DNA of 64,000 nucleotides from Abelmoschus esculentus (taxonomy: Eukaryota > Streptophyta > Magnoliopsida > Malvales > Malvaceae). Positions 48,101-60,220 of this stretch are shown here, piece by piece. Made by a program: the position numbers and the translations under genes. The stretch spans positions 4,476,501 through 4,540,500 of the forward strand of contig JAUCBN010000035.1 of NCBI GenBank assembly GCA_035048815.1, in the 5' to 3' direction. The stretch's first letter is position 1, and each line of letters opens with the position of its first letter. Below the pieces are notes generated by a model. That model ran no database searches. It had not been told where the DNA came from and saw nothing but the letters and a program-made list of their open reading frames with translations.

Positions 48101-51100
48101 TGTCAACACGAAAATAATAGTATAATAATAATAAATGATAATAATATAAATAAATAATATAATATAATAATATAATATAATATAGTATAATATTATAATA
48201 TATTAAAAAAAAGGTTCAAAACTGAAAATTTTGAAAACAGAGTCGTGAACCAAAAAAAACTGGGATTGTGGCCGGTTTTGTTGGGGTTTTTGATAGGATT
48301 AGATTGGTTGAGAGTTTTCAGGGGATTGAAGTTTGAATCTGAGTGAAATTGTGAATCGAATCCCCTTTAAATGGGGATTGAATCGGGTTTTAAAGGGGAG
48401 TTCACTGGAGATCGGCAGCTAAGGAGGAAATTTGAGGGATTTTGGAGTAAAGATCGGTACTGGAAATCGGTGACCGGAGCTTGAATCGGACTGAGGACTC
48501 GATCGGAGCGAGGTTTCGCAAAGGTAAGCCCAATCGTTTCTTGTTTTAATGTTTTGTTCTTGGCCGGTTGGGTTAAGGATAGTGTTGATCTGTTTTTAGA
48601 GTTTTAGATTCGATTTTAGGGTGTTTGGACTGTTTTTTGGGTTGATTTGGTGGTTTTCGGCACGTTTTCGAGTCTCCGGTGACCTCACCAGAGTTGGAGA
48701 TGGTGGCCGGCGGTGTCTAGGCGACGTCCGGCGTGTTTCGCGGTGGTCGGCGAACACGCCGGAGCGGCGCCAGACGGCGGAGCTTTGGATTCACAGGCGG
48801 AGCTCGCGGCACTCCTAGACCGGTGTTTTTCGTGTTCATGAAGAACACCGAAGAACACCATAGGATTCATAGGTTTTGATCCTTTTTTGCTTAGTTTCCT
48901 GGGTTTGGGTTGTTAGATGCAGAGGAAATGGGGGTAGCTGAGTTGGACCGAGTTGGTCTCGGTCCAAATGGCCGAGCCAACTCGGTCAGAGGGTGTTTTG
49001 TCTCAGACTGATACGGCGCCGTTTGGCAGCCGGGCACGCGAGCCGGATCCGGGTCTAACCCGGATCCGCGTGTTTTCAAACGGGCTTGGGTAATTCTCAA
49101 TCTAGGCCCCCCTAGGTTTAACCCGCTATTCAGATTAGTCACCAAACATTCAATTAGACCCTTAAACCTTTAGGAATAATTCAATTAGGTCCCCAGAACC
49201 TTAATTAGGCCCCTTAGGACTTTAGTTTTATTCAATTGAGTCCTCTAGAATCCCCAATTAGTCCCCAAACCCTTAGAAATCATCCAATTAGGTCCCTAGA
49301 TCCTAATTAAACCCCAAATAAGCAATTAGGATTAAATTAATTTAGTTTTTAGACTTAATTAGGTTTTAAAAAATTAATTTTAGAGACTAAAAATTTTAAT
49401 TAATTCTTAATTTAAGTTTTAATTAATTTTTAATAATAAACTTTAAAATTAATTTAATCTAATTTAACTCTAATATAAATTAATTTAAGTCCTAAAACCT
49501 AAAGATTAGACTCTAATTAGGTTTAATTCAATTCTTGAATTTTAGAAAAAACTTTAATTAAATATTTTAATTAATATTAATTTCTAAAAATTAAGTCTTA
49601 AAATTAATCCAACTTAGGCCTAGTTTTGCCCTTGAACTTTAAAACACACTCCAAATTAGACTTTAATTAGGTTTTTAAAATTCTTAAAAATTAGAAAATA
49701 ATTTTAATTAATTATTTTAATTAATTTTAATTAATTTCTAAGGTTTAAAAATTAAATTCCTTAATTAGGTCTAGTTAGCCTTAAATCTTAAAATATTCAC
49801 CCAACTTAGACTTTAATTAGGCTTTTAAGTCTTAAAATTGGAAGATAATTTTAATTAATTAATTTAATTAATTTTAATTAATTTCTAAAATGTTAAGATT
49901 TAAAATTCATTAAGTCTAATAAACCTTAATTTCACCAAAACTTTAATTAAGTCAAAATTAAATTCTTAAAAACTTAGAGATTATTTTAATTAAAACTTTT
50001 AATTAATCTAAAATTTTTAAGTTAAGATTTAAAAACCAACTTAATTAAGTTTAATCCATCCCCATTTAACCTTTTGAACCTAAAATTCACTAGACTTTAA
50101 TTAAGGTTTAAAATTTGAAGTTAAGAAAAGTTTAATTAATTAACTTAATTAAAAATTTCTAAAAGCTTTAAAGTTTAAATTCACCTTAATTTTAGTCTTA
50201 TCTTTTGTTCAAGGTTTGTCTTCGAATCCCTTGTAATCTTTTTCATTCAAGTCCCTTTGTACTCATGTGAAGAGAAATTTTGATGTAATATGATCTACCA
50301 TGATTATAATAAAAATTGAAGTTCCTTTATCTTGTCCTTTTTTTTTTATGTTTTGCATGACATATTTTAGGAAGTTCACCTAATAAACTTAGGTTAATTA
50401 ATTTAGTGCCTTTTCTAGGTTTAGTCACTTAAATTAATTAATTTAATTAGGGAGAAAATCTAGTAACATAACATGTGAATCTTATGTCTCGGATACACTA
50501 AAGAGGTTGGTGTTTTGACGCACTAAGATGCTGACCTAGAGAGTGTACCTTGGCATCGAATTTATGTGTTATTAAAAACCTAGAATTTTGATAAAAACTT
50601 AGGTTTAGAATTAAAAATGGATAGGTAAATAACTAGTAAACGCTAGTAACTTAGGTTTTAAAAACTTAAGAAATGGAGCCTATTTTAGGACTAGAACTTA
50701 AAATGAACAAGATAAAAAATAATCATGCATTTTACTTTAGCCTTTTGAGGCGGAAGTTACATTCTTTTAAATTTGGGTGAGGTTTCCTATAGAGAGGACG
50801 TCTCGATCAACTCAAGTTTAAAAGTGGTGTAACTTCTAAATCAAAAGGATATCCAAAACTCAAATAATGTTCATTTAACAATGGAAAATTAAATTAATAT
50901 CTTTCTCCAAAATGTCAAATGCCACGTAATGTTTTTTTACAGGTACCAATTTTTGGGCGTTTGTAAGAGTCGTCCTTACACGTAACCGACTCCCGAACCC
51001 AACTGTTTTTTTAAAATGAATCTCTGGTTTATTTTTATGGTGTCTGGCCTACCAAAGTGGCCGGTGGCGACTCCAAGTCAAAAATTTTCAAATTTAATCA

Positions 51101-51217
51101 AGATTTTTATTTTAAAATTTGGGATTTTTAAAATTAAATTTGATAATTCATTTTTTAAAACTTATCGTCGAACACTTTTCAACCTAAAAATCGCGTTTTT
51201 CACAAGAGGTCGCGACA
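48101..51217 (+). repeat. Complete 3' LTR, 3.1 kb
   Basis: It runs from TGTCAACACG to TCGCGACA. After the segment shared with the 5' LTR it holds a GC-rich patch (about 48640-49100). Next comes an AT-rich stretch full of ttaattaggt / aattaattttaa words (about 49140-50180), then a unique tail. No conserved reading frame is seen. Confidence 0.85.
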
Positions 51218-51479
51218 ATTATATATATTTTTTTAAAATAGGTGTTCAATATTTTTTTGACTGAAATAGGTGCCTAAAGTTTCATTTCGTTAGTATTTTA
51301 AAGTAACACCATTAAAAATTGTTTAATTTATAAATAGGTAACCAAACTATAAATTATTTTTAGATAAATATCTAATATTTTTTTAACTTGATCATTCAAT
51401 TTTTTTCTAAATAATTCGATTAAAACCTACAAATGCTCACTCTCCTCATTGTATTCACCTCACAAGCATCGAATCTTCA

Positions 51480-52260
51480 CTTCAAATCGATGAATTATGC
51501 CTCGGTATCAAGCTTGATTTTAATTGATGATGATGATGAAATCAAGCTGGAGATCGAGCCTCGGTATCCAGCTTGATTTGAGCAGAAGAACAATGGCAAT
51601 CCTGGAGCAGGTGATCATATTAATATTGGGAAAAGTAAAAACTGCAGAACTAGGAATTTGAGCAACTAATTGAAGAGGGATTACCCTGAAAAAATTGATC
51701 CATGTGTTCATATTGCTGATCCGTTGGATGAACTAAAAAGCATGAACCTTAAAGTTACAAAAGAAGATGTCTTGAAATGGATGCTGGAGGAAATGAAGAA
51801 GTTGGTGGCAGATTATGCTTGTCACAGGGCCATGGAAGGAACAAGATCCATTTCTAGCAAATGAAGAAGTCTAAGAAAGTTGAAGATCAATATGATAATC
51901 CCAACAAGGAGGAAAAATTATTAGGTGAACCTTGTTAACCACGTCATCCATGGTCCCAATTAATCAAAACCGTTGATTTTAATTTTTTTTTTCAAGTGAA
52001 TCATCACCTCTTTCCTATATGTACTTAGTGGGTAGGTAGTTATTAGGTGGTTATTTAAAGATCAACTATCCTGATTGTTTAGACTATGAATGACGTAATG
52101 AATAGGGTTCACCTAATAATCTCTCCACAAGGAGAGCAAGCAATTCCGGCATCCGAATAACTCGGAGACAAGTATCCAAGTCCAACTAAGTACCAACTTT
52201 CGAGAACCAGTTCAGATTCAAGGTCTTGTAGGGGCTGCAGGTTCTAACCATTAGTTTAAT
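51480..52260 (+). pseudogene. Captured gene fragment, unrecognised
   Basis: The base composition here is less AT-biased than around it. The frame 51670-51864 reads a plausible protein stretch (EKIDPCVHIADPLDEL, then KEDVLKWMLEEMKKLV). A TAG lies upstream in that frame. After a one-base shift near 51860 another frame continues (KKSKKVEDQYDNP). It is cut by the MITE at 51912-52126 and resumes beyond it up to about 52255. I do not recognise the protein family. It sits between Mutator-like inverted repeats, which suggests capture of a host exon. It might instead be decayed transposon coding sequence. Confidence 0.4.
51912..52126. mobile_element. 215-bp MITE nested in the captured fragment
   Basis: The termini GAAAAATTATTAGGTGAACC and GGTTCACCTAATAATCTCTCC are inverted repeats. 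They are flanked by an exact 8-bp ACAAGGAG on both sides (51904-51911 and 52127-52134). Length and duplication fit a hAT-type MITE. The ends resemble those of the hairpin MITE at 21651-21857. Confidence 0.88.
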
Positions 52261-52984
52261 GCAGCCGGAGATCGAGCCGAGTCTAAGAGGTGAATATAAC
52301 GAAGAGAGTGAGTATTTATAAGTTTTAATCAAATTAATTAGAAATAAGAGTCGAATAATTAAGTTGAAGAAAGAAAAATTAGGTACTTATCTAAAAAAAT
52401 TATAGTTTGGGTATCTATTTATAAGTTAAATAATTTTTTTAACGATGTTACTTTAAAATAGTAACAGAATGAAACTTTAGGCACCTATTTTAGCAAAAAT
52501 AAACATTAAATATCTGTTTCAGAAAAATATATAGTTTAAGCATTTATTTCAGCCAAAAAAATTAGGCACCTATTTTAGAAAAAATGTATAGTTTAGGCAC
52601 TTATTTCTGAGTTAAGCCTTTAATTTAAGGTTTAGATTTTTATAAAATTTTAAAATTATTTTATGAATTTTAAAAATTTTAAAATATTATTTAAATTATT
52701 TATTTTATATTTTATTTATTTTTAAAATAAAAATAAAACTTATATATGAAATTAGTATTGGGTGTTAATTTTTTTAATAGTGTTATCTTAAAATACTAAC
52801 AAAGATATTTATTTCAATAAAAATAATATTAGACATTTTATTTTGAAAATGAGTATACTTTATGGACTTATTTTATTAGTTAAACATAACCAAATTGCTA
52901 TAATAAATAAATTTTAGAAACTAAAACTATTATTATACAAGATCATGTAACTGTATTAAATCAACAGTAAAATTATCATCAAAA

Positions 52985-53150
52985 TAACCAACATGGGTTA
53001 GTCCATGTGATAAACAACTTGGTTTCACTTAAACAAGTCTTATGTTCGAGATGTTGTGTATGTAAAAAATCCCTGCTGAGAATCTCACACATCAAAGCTA
53101 GGTATACGACACGGGTCAATCTAAATTAATCAAAACTAAACTCTGACACT
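52985..53150 (+). repeat. Possible tRNA-derived SINE-like element
   Basis: GGGTTAGTCCATGTGATAAAC followed about 40 bp later by TTATGTTCGAGATG resembles A- and B-box spacing of a tRNA promoter, with a unique tail (ccctgctgagaatctcacac). The match is loose and no target duplication was found. It does not look like the family at 55797 and 58432. Confidence 0.3.
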
Positions 53151-53639
53151 AGAAGAAAAAAATAAAATAAAATTAAAACGTAACGAAAATAACGATTTTA
53201 TTAAAAATTAATTCAATAACCAAAACAAACACACAATTATAAATGAGTGATCAAATAGGTAATTTACCCTAAACATAAATAGAAATTCATCTCTTATATC
53301 ATAGAAAGCCCAAATGTTATTATGGATTACTTGCATCAGCCTGCCAAGTGTTGGGTTTGGATTTTGCTACATTGGACCGTATTTATAATCTTTTTAATAA
53401 TGAAAGGGGTAAATATGTGTACGTTTTTGCAGTATTTTAAAACTATTTTCTATATTTTATTTGTATAAAATTGAGGATTTCTAATATTTTTCATTTTAAA
53501 TTTTTGATATATACTAACTTTATTTTATATTTTTTTTTATCAATTTAACGTTTAATCTTTAAAAATTATCATAATATACTCTTCTATTTATTTACGTTTA
53601 TATCTTCCGTTTGAATTTTTGAATGGTCGTAAAATATTG

Positions 53640-54010
53640 TCTTTAGTGATATTTGTTTCATCAAATGCTGCTAAATATTTTTTTCTTTAGTGGTGTTTGT
53701 TTTAACAAAAATAGAGAAATATTTTGTCTTAGTGATGTTTATTCCTCTAAACGCTACTATATGACGTTTAAATACTCTTGTCGTATTTGTTAGACAAACG
53801 CTATTAAAATATGTGCATATAACAAGTTTTATCTAACGAAGGCCATTAAAATACATGTATATATCAGTATCTGTCTAATAAATATCAATAAAATACGTGT
53901 CTATAGTGACGTTTGTCTAACAAACTCTAATACAATATATATTTGTATCGATTTTTTTTTAAATACTACTATATATCAGTCTATTATAACATTTTATTAA
54001 AAAATATCAC
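53640..54010. repeat. Cluster of AGTGACGTTTGTCTAACAAACGC-type words
   Basis: Words such as tagtgatatttg, tagtggtgtttgtt, agtgatgttta, gttagacaaacgct, tctatagtgacgtttgtctaac and aaactct recur about every 50-70 bp in both orientations. Dense short direct and inverted motifs of this kind are known from subterminal regions of CACTA-type elements. No CACTA terminus was located, so the assignment is tentative. Confidence 0.35.
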
Positions 54011-55796
54011 TACCTATATAAAATTAATAGCATTTATTTAAAAACACTGTCAAAAATATCGTTAAAAATTTATTTTACTCTATTAATATTATCAAAATTT
54101 ATCAAATTACACATAATTTCTTGAAATTTGAAAATTTGAACATTACATTAGAAATTTGTGTATTTAAAATGTTAGGTATCCATTAAATATATTTAGATAT
54201 TTGTTAAAATTTTGGTATTAATCTATGGTATATATACGTTGTGGCAAATGCCTAGACCTACTTAGGCCATGGCTCACCCTATATATGTCCAAAAAACTTA
54301 TTATTATATATATTTTTTTATCTCATTAAATTTATTTTTTATTATTTTCTAGATTTTATTAATTTTAATTTATTATTATTTAAAATTTTACAGTGAAAAG
54401 AAATATTTTACTAGTGAGGATATAAGGTTTTATGTCTTTTTAAAAATATTATTGTACGTATAATTATAGTCTCATTTAAAAAAAAACTCTATTAGTAAAT
54501 GAAAAATATACTTTATAAAAAAATATTTCTTTTCTGTGCAAACTAACTAAATTAAACAACATTTTTTTAAAAAAAATTGGTCAAATTTCATTTTTAATCC
54601 CTCAAATTTATTAAAATTTGAGATAGTAAATTTGTTTCCTTAATAAATCCAAAATATTAACAGAGTTGTCTTTTTCACTCCTAATTCTGTCATCTTTTAG
54701 GGTATATTGAGGGCTAAAAAATAAATTTTGAAACATTAGAATACAATTTTATAAATTAAGGAACAAAACCAAAATTTAACCTAATAGATTAATATATATG
54801 AATATTATTTTGGTATAACTCGTATCAATTTTATGATTCAAAATCAAAATTTATATTTTTAATGACAGAGCCGAGATCTAAAATTTTGGAGCAAAACATA
54901 AATATTTAAATATATAAAACTTTCTTAAACTATGGTAGAATTTTAATTTAATTTTTAGCTTTTTAAGTATTTTTAATTTGGTCTCAATATGAGTTCAATT
55001 TTAACTTAAAATTTATATAATTTTATAGATAAAACTGTTCGAATTATTAAGGTCTTATTGAGAGATTAATATTTATTTTTCTATCCGGACCATTCCTCGA
55101 TTTAAATATTAAATTTTAATTTTTAAATATTTTAATTATGTGTTTAAAGTATGAGCTAGTTTCTGATTATAATTAATTAAGTAAATTCTGAATATGTTAA
55201 TCGAATTATAACCAAGTATGTACATAATAGATTTATAATTTGGATATAATGTGTTAAAAAATAATATATCTAATTAATTAAATTTAAGTTGTACAAGCAA
55301 TAAGTAAACATATATTTAAAGTTGATCTAACTTTTTAATTATATTTAATGTCAAATTTAGGTTATCATTTAACATCCAAATTATGATTAAATTGACAAAA
55401 AGACTTAATTAATAAGTTTATTGCTTCACATGTTCTCAAGTTATAATTTTAATTTTCTTATTACTTAAATTTTTAGAATTTTTAATTTTATCCCAAGTTA
55501 TGATATTCATTCTAAATTGATCCTCTCATTTTTTTTAATATTTTAATTTTATCATTAAACTATGATTCTCATTCTAAATTAATCTCCAAAACTATGATTT
55601 TTTTAATTTTATCATCAAATTATCATTTATGTCATATCATATTGTTACATGATGCATATCAGTGTTTACATAATAATTAATAATTTTTATAATGATTCTA
55701 TTAAGATAAGATATGATTATCATATATTGATAATTTACCGATAAAATTAAAAATAATAAAAATTTAAAATTTGAATTAATTTAATTTTTTAACAAT

Positions 55797-55946
55797 CTAA
55801 TAGTGATTAGAGTAGTATCTGTTCTAGAACATGGCCACCATTTGATATTAATCGCTCAATCACTCTGCTGATATTGCTGATGCTCAAACCCAAGACCTTT
55901 AGGAACAACAACTGTTCCGTTAACCACTTAGGCTACAGAGCTCGTA
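55797..55946 (-). repeat. tRNA-derived SINE-like copy
   Basis: The minus strand reads GAGCTCTGTAGCCTAAGTGGTTAAC (A-box-like), a B-box-like GGTTTGAGCATC, then a body with GAGCGATTAATATCAAATGG ending at the AT-rich border near 55797. It is clearly the same family as 58432-58578. Confidence 0.6.
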
Positions 55947-56658
55947 CGAATTAATTTAAAATTTTAATTAATAGATTTTAATTTTAAATTATAATTTAAG
56001 AAAAGTGACCACAAGGTAGGGTCATTAAAAAAGTGGAGTGGGGCAAAACTAAAGAAAGTCATGCATCTAAAATAATGTTGCCAACTAATCAGCCCCACTT
56101 AATTTGTTGCCATATAAAACGTGTTACTCTAATGCAATCATTAATGTTTTTATTTTATTTTTAATTAATATTTTATATTTATTAACAGATAAACGAAAAA
56201 CGACAAAACCAAAAAGCAAGCAAGATGAAGAAACATGTCTTTTCTTTAACATCCTTCACAGATCCAAGTGCCTTGGTTTTATGCTTTCAAAGAGGTAGGA
56301 TTTTTACCTATCAAACAAATATCTAGAGGAATTTTTAAAATTTAATTTTTAGTTAAAATTATTGGTAATATATATTGCTTAAAGATAAATATGGGAAAAG
56401 TACGTTTTTAATTTTTTTATTATTCAAATATTTAAATTGTTTATTCAGAACCATCTTTAAAGATAAATATATCTTGTCTCGTAAACATGTAAGCTTTATA
56501 TTGATTTATTTTGTTATTTGAGGCCCTCGAAACATAATAAAATATGACCATAGAAGGTTGAGGTAATTGATCTTGTTAGAGAGATAATTACTTGTCTGAT
56601 TATATTCGTCGTAACGATATAGTACTTCTACCGAGAATAAAATGTAATAGGAGATTAA

Positions 56659-57275
56659 AGCTCTGTTTAGGATTGCTTTTCAAATCAGCTTTTGGGCCAA
56701 AAGCTGGTTTGAAACGCAAAAGCAATGTTAAACAGTTAACTTTTGAAGAAAAAAAAACTGCGTTTGAAAAGTGATGTTCAACCCAAAAGCAAAAGTTAAA
56801 TTTTTTAGCTTTTGCGATTAAAAAGTGCTTTTAAGAGTCAGATTACAATTTTAACCTTCATTTACTATATTTTATTATAATTTAATTTTTACAAATACAT
56901 AATTATATTTAATATAAATTATTTTTTAAATTTAAAAATTATAGATATATATTCATATAAAAATTATATATTTTTCTCAAAAGTACTTCTAACAAGCACC
57001 TTTCAAAAATAATTTATGTATTAATTTATTAATATTTTTATATTTTATCGTAATTTAAGTTAATATTATAATTTAAAATAATTTAATTATCATTTTAATA
57101 TATATTTTTAACTTATAGCATCATGTCTAAAATAATCATTTATTTTCTCAAAAGCACTTTTTGACATCAATACTAAACACATATATTTCACTAAAAATTC
57201 CAAAAGAGTTTTTTCACTACACTTTTTCACCACACTTTTTCACCGCACTTTTTAAAAGCAATGCTAAACTGGCCC
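56659..57275. mobile_element. Non-autonomous hAT-like element with GTTTAGCATTGCTTTT ends
   Basis: The left CTCTGTTTAGGATTGCTTTT and right AAAAGCAATGCTAAACTGGCCC are inverted repeats. The flanking segments repeat cttttgg, gcaaaagc and actttttcaccgcac words. A clear target duplication was not found. The small open frames inside are not genes. Confidence 0.55.
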
Positions 57276-57840
57276 TATGTGAGTTATTCTAATACGCTAA
57301 TGTATTTTGATTAGTTTCATTCTCATTGTTCACCTCATTAGTAGAGGATTCGGTGTAGAAGTCGACGTTATTATATTTTATTTTAGGCTCAGACGTAACA
57401 TAATCTTATCAGACACATAATAAGACTCGGTTTATCTATGATCAGAATTGTGATTAAACGATCATAACGACAATCCTACCAATCTACCATACATGATCAT
57501 ATGTGACAATATATAAATTTGACCTTAATAACATGCAAGATAAATAAAATAAAGTTAACAATTTCTAAAGTAAGTGTTTAAAGTTCTCCATTTATATCAC
57601 CTTTCTTTTAAATTGTGGATTTTAAATTTATTAGAAGTAATTTTTTTCTCTTTAAATAAAAATTATTAAAAAAACAAATAATATAAACACATAAGATATA
57701 TATTAATTTAACATTAGTGATGTGTGACTATCTAGTTACACTATGGTGATGTAGCACATATAATATTTTTTAAGGATAAAATGAGTTTCATATATAGCTT
57801 GAGATATAATTGTATGAAAATGTGCTTCTATTGTTATATT

Positions 57841-58402
57841 TAGAGGCGTTCATTATTAATTATTTAGTTTTTTAGATATATAGTTTCTTTTTTTATATTA
57901 ATTTTTTAGTTCGTGTCTCGGTTTATTTAAATTGGGTATTCGTAAAATTTAGATATCTGGCTAATCGGGTAACGAGTATCTAATTTATTTTTTATTTATT
58001 TTAAAATTAAAAAATTATATTAAACATATAAATTTTAAAATTTTATTATACACGATCAAACATAAAAATTAATGATTTAAAAAGTTAATTTTAAAATATT
58101 TAGATATATACATATATATTCATTAAAGTTTATCATTGACATTAAAAAATATTAATCTCATTTTCATTTTTTATATTAATAAATTATTAAAAATATATGT
58201 AAATATTTTAAAATTTAAAACTATATAATATAAACATAGAATTAATTTATAAATATAAATTTAAGTTTATGTATAAATATTAAAAAATCTAAAATAAAAT
58301 ATAATTTAAAGCTAAATATACATGTATCAAAACTATCTATAGTATTTTTATTTTAGGTTGTCATATTGAATCAGTCGAGTTAGATAATTTTAAACACCCT
58401 TA
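57841..58402. mobile_element. hAT-like element with 8-bp target duplication (7/8)
   Basis: TAGAGGCGTTCA at the left and TTTAAACACCCTTA at the right are imperfect inverted ends of the TAGGGGTGTTCA type. The flanks GTTATATT (57833-57840) and ATTATATT (58403-58410) agree at seven of eight positions. The interior is AT-rich and non-coding. Confidence 0.6.
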
Positions 58403-58431
58403 ATTATATTATATATTTTTTGATTCAATTA

Positions 58432-58578
58432 AGAGTGATTACAATAGTATCTATTATAAAGTATACTCTCGACCATTGGACATTAATCGCTCAATTACTC
58501 GATTGATATTACCGGTGCTCGAACCCCTGACCTCTAAAAACAACAACAGTTCCTTTAACCAATGAGACTAGATCCTTT
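58432..58578 (-). repeat. tRNA-derived SINE-like copy
   Basis: On the minus strand it begins GGATCTAGTCTCATTGGTTAA and has the B-box-like GGTTCGAGCACC, then GAGCGATTAATGTCCAATGG and TAATCACTCTTAATTGAATC. It is the least decayed of the three family copies and lies just beyond the hAT-like element at 57841-58402. Confidence 0.6.
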
Positions 58579-58901
58579 CAATAATTATTTTTCCAATAAT
58601 TAACAATTTTATCAACAAAATTAATAAATCAAGGAATCTTTTTCTTTATCATAATAAAAATATCCTTTCAATAAGGTATTTTATGTCGATTTTGATATAA
58701 AATACCAACTTGAATTTAATTATAAATTTTTTAGACACATCAAATCTAAATGTACTCTTAATGTCAAGAAAAATACACTAAATTTGATTAAGTTTCAAGT
58801 GACAGAAATTTTAAAAAGATAATAGTTTTTGGACTAAAATATATTTTAACCTCTTTTTCGTGTAAAAATATTATCAATTTAAAAGTTTTGAAGATTAAAA
58901 G

Positions 58902-59390
58902 TAGGGGTCAACGTTCGATTGAGTCAATAATTTTTTTTTAAGTTATTTAAATTGACATGTCATATTTTAAAACTTAAATTATATGATTTTTTTTATTCGA
59001 TTTGAGTTTAAAAATTCGAGTTTTTGAGTTCTTATAAAAATATAATTATAATTATTTATACGATAACAACTTTATTTGATCATATAAGATGTGTATATAT
59101 TTCTTCATATTTTTTTTCATACATGATAATATTTCTTTATATTTTTATATATCAATATATATATCATAGAAAATTGAGGGTTTCGTCTCAAACTTAAAAA
59201 TAAATCATCGATTATATAAAAATTTTGAGTTATTCAAATTTTTATTTTATAACTCAAGCTTTATCTAATTTTTTTAAGTTAAATTTATAAAATTTTAAAT
59301 CAAATAAAAAATAAATATATTTATTTTAAATTAAATTATTTAAATTTTTTGAGTCGAATTTTAGTCGATCCGAAAAAATTGGAAACCCTA
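58902..59390. mobile_element. Degenerate hAT-like element
   Basis: TAGGGGTCAACGTTCGATTGAGTC at the left and GAGTCGAATTTTAGTCGATCC...GGAAACCCTA at the right are imperfect inverted ends. The interior is AT-rich with repeated gagtt/gagttt words. No target duplication could be confirmed. Confidence 0.4.
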
Positions 59391-60213
59391 CTTCCCTACC
59401 GTTATACTTCAATTTAAAGGTTTAATTGGAATATTTTAAAATATAACAATATATACTCAGTTAGCGGTATTAAAAAATAGATATAAAAGTTATATGCTTA
59501 TTATATCAATTTATAATGATTAATTTAAGAAATCAATAATTAAACTAAGGGTAAAGTATATAAATGTGTTACTAAGCTAATTCAAAACTATAAAATTATC
59601 AAAAAAATTAAATTATATAATAATTATTAAATTTTAATTTTTATTACAAAGTAATTAATGAGTCGTTATATAATGTGATAACTATATAAATTTAAATAAT
59701 AGAATATTTAGTCTTTTATATTGTGTATTTAATCAATTTAATTTTATTTTAACTCTTATTATTAATGTCTATATTAATTAAATATGTGAATATTAAAGAG
59801 TAAATATGATTTTGTATAAATTTTTGTAATTGTCACGTTGTACATTAACGAGATTAATGACTCGGTTAATATTTTATAAAAAAATTAAAATTTAATAATA
59901 ATTATACAATTTTTAAAAATTTAATAATTATTTTATATTATTTTGATAATTTAGTGGCTATTTGTATACTTTATCTTTAAATAATATTTTTTTTAAATTT
60001 TATTTTCAAAAATATGTTTTTTAGTTAAAAATATTTATTTAAATTAATCTTATTTTAAAATGGAACACAATAAAAATACATCAAAAATAGACCATTTGCC
60101 CCCTTATAAATTAATATAAAATTAAATAAGTTTTGATGTTAAGGCATATTCGAGGTCACGAATACGTTATTGTCTTAAAAGCAACAAAAAGCTCTCAAAT
60201 ACGAAAATGCCCC

Positions 60214-60220
60214 TATAAAT
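60214..60220 (+). promoter_or_regulatory. TATA box of the SUT4-like gene
   Basis: CCCTATAAATAG is a strong plant TATA element, 275 bp upstream of the chosen start codon at 60495. It implies a leader of roughly 250 nt starting near 60245. Confidence 0.6.

Larger units (their letters stand above)
43157..51217 (+). mobile_element. Gag-only Ty3/Gypsy-like LTR retrotransposon with truncated 5' LTR
   Basis: Both LTR starts read TGTCAACACGAAAATAATAG (43157 and 48101). The 3' LTR ends GGTCGCGACA at 51217, giving TG...CA termini. ATTAT flanks the whole element (43152-43156 and 51218-51222), a 5-bp duplication. The 3' LTR is 3117 bp. Only the first ~475 bp of the 5' LTR remain (to about 43631), so a deletion removed the rest together with the primer-binding site. 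By eye about nine substitutions separate the two copies over ~325 bp, which suggests a fairly young insertion. The interior has gag but no protease, reverse transcriptase, RNase H or integrase. Long LTRs and gag type suggest the Tat/Ogre side of Ty3/Gypsy, but without pol this is an inference. Confidence 0.85.
43013..52619. mobile_element. Mutator-like element with captured gene fragment, split by an LTR retrotransposon
   Basis: The left terminus (43013 onward, GTTTAACTCAAAAATAAGTG) and right terminus (52619 inward, AGGCTTAACTCAGAAATAAG on the minus strand) are inverted copies that stay alignable for about 55 bp. The flanks are TTAATTTAA on both sides (43004-43012 and 52620-52628), a 9-bp duplication, though an AT-rich one. 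Removing the retrotransposon (43157-51222) leaves about 1.5 kb. That remainder holds the gene-like segment at 51480-52260 and a nested MITE. This layout is what is called Pack-MULE. No transposase is present. Further sequence similar to the right end continues at 52735-52885, which may be an older copy. Confidence 0.6.

Noticed and set aside
58432..58578. tRNA gene
   Set aside because: Only A- and B-box-like words are present; no cloverleaf with paired acceptor stem can be formed, and the sequence continues into a SINE-like body shared with other copies.
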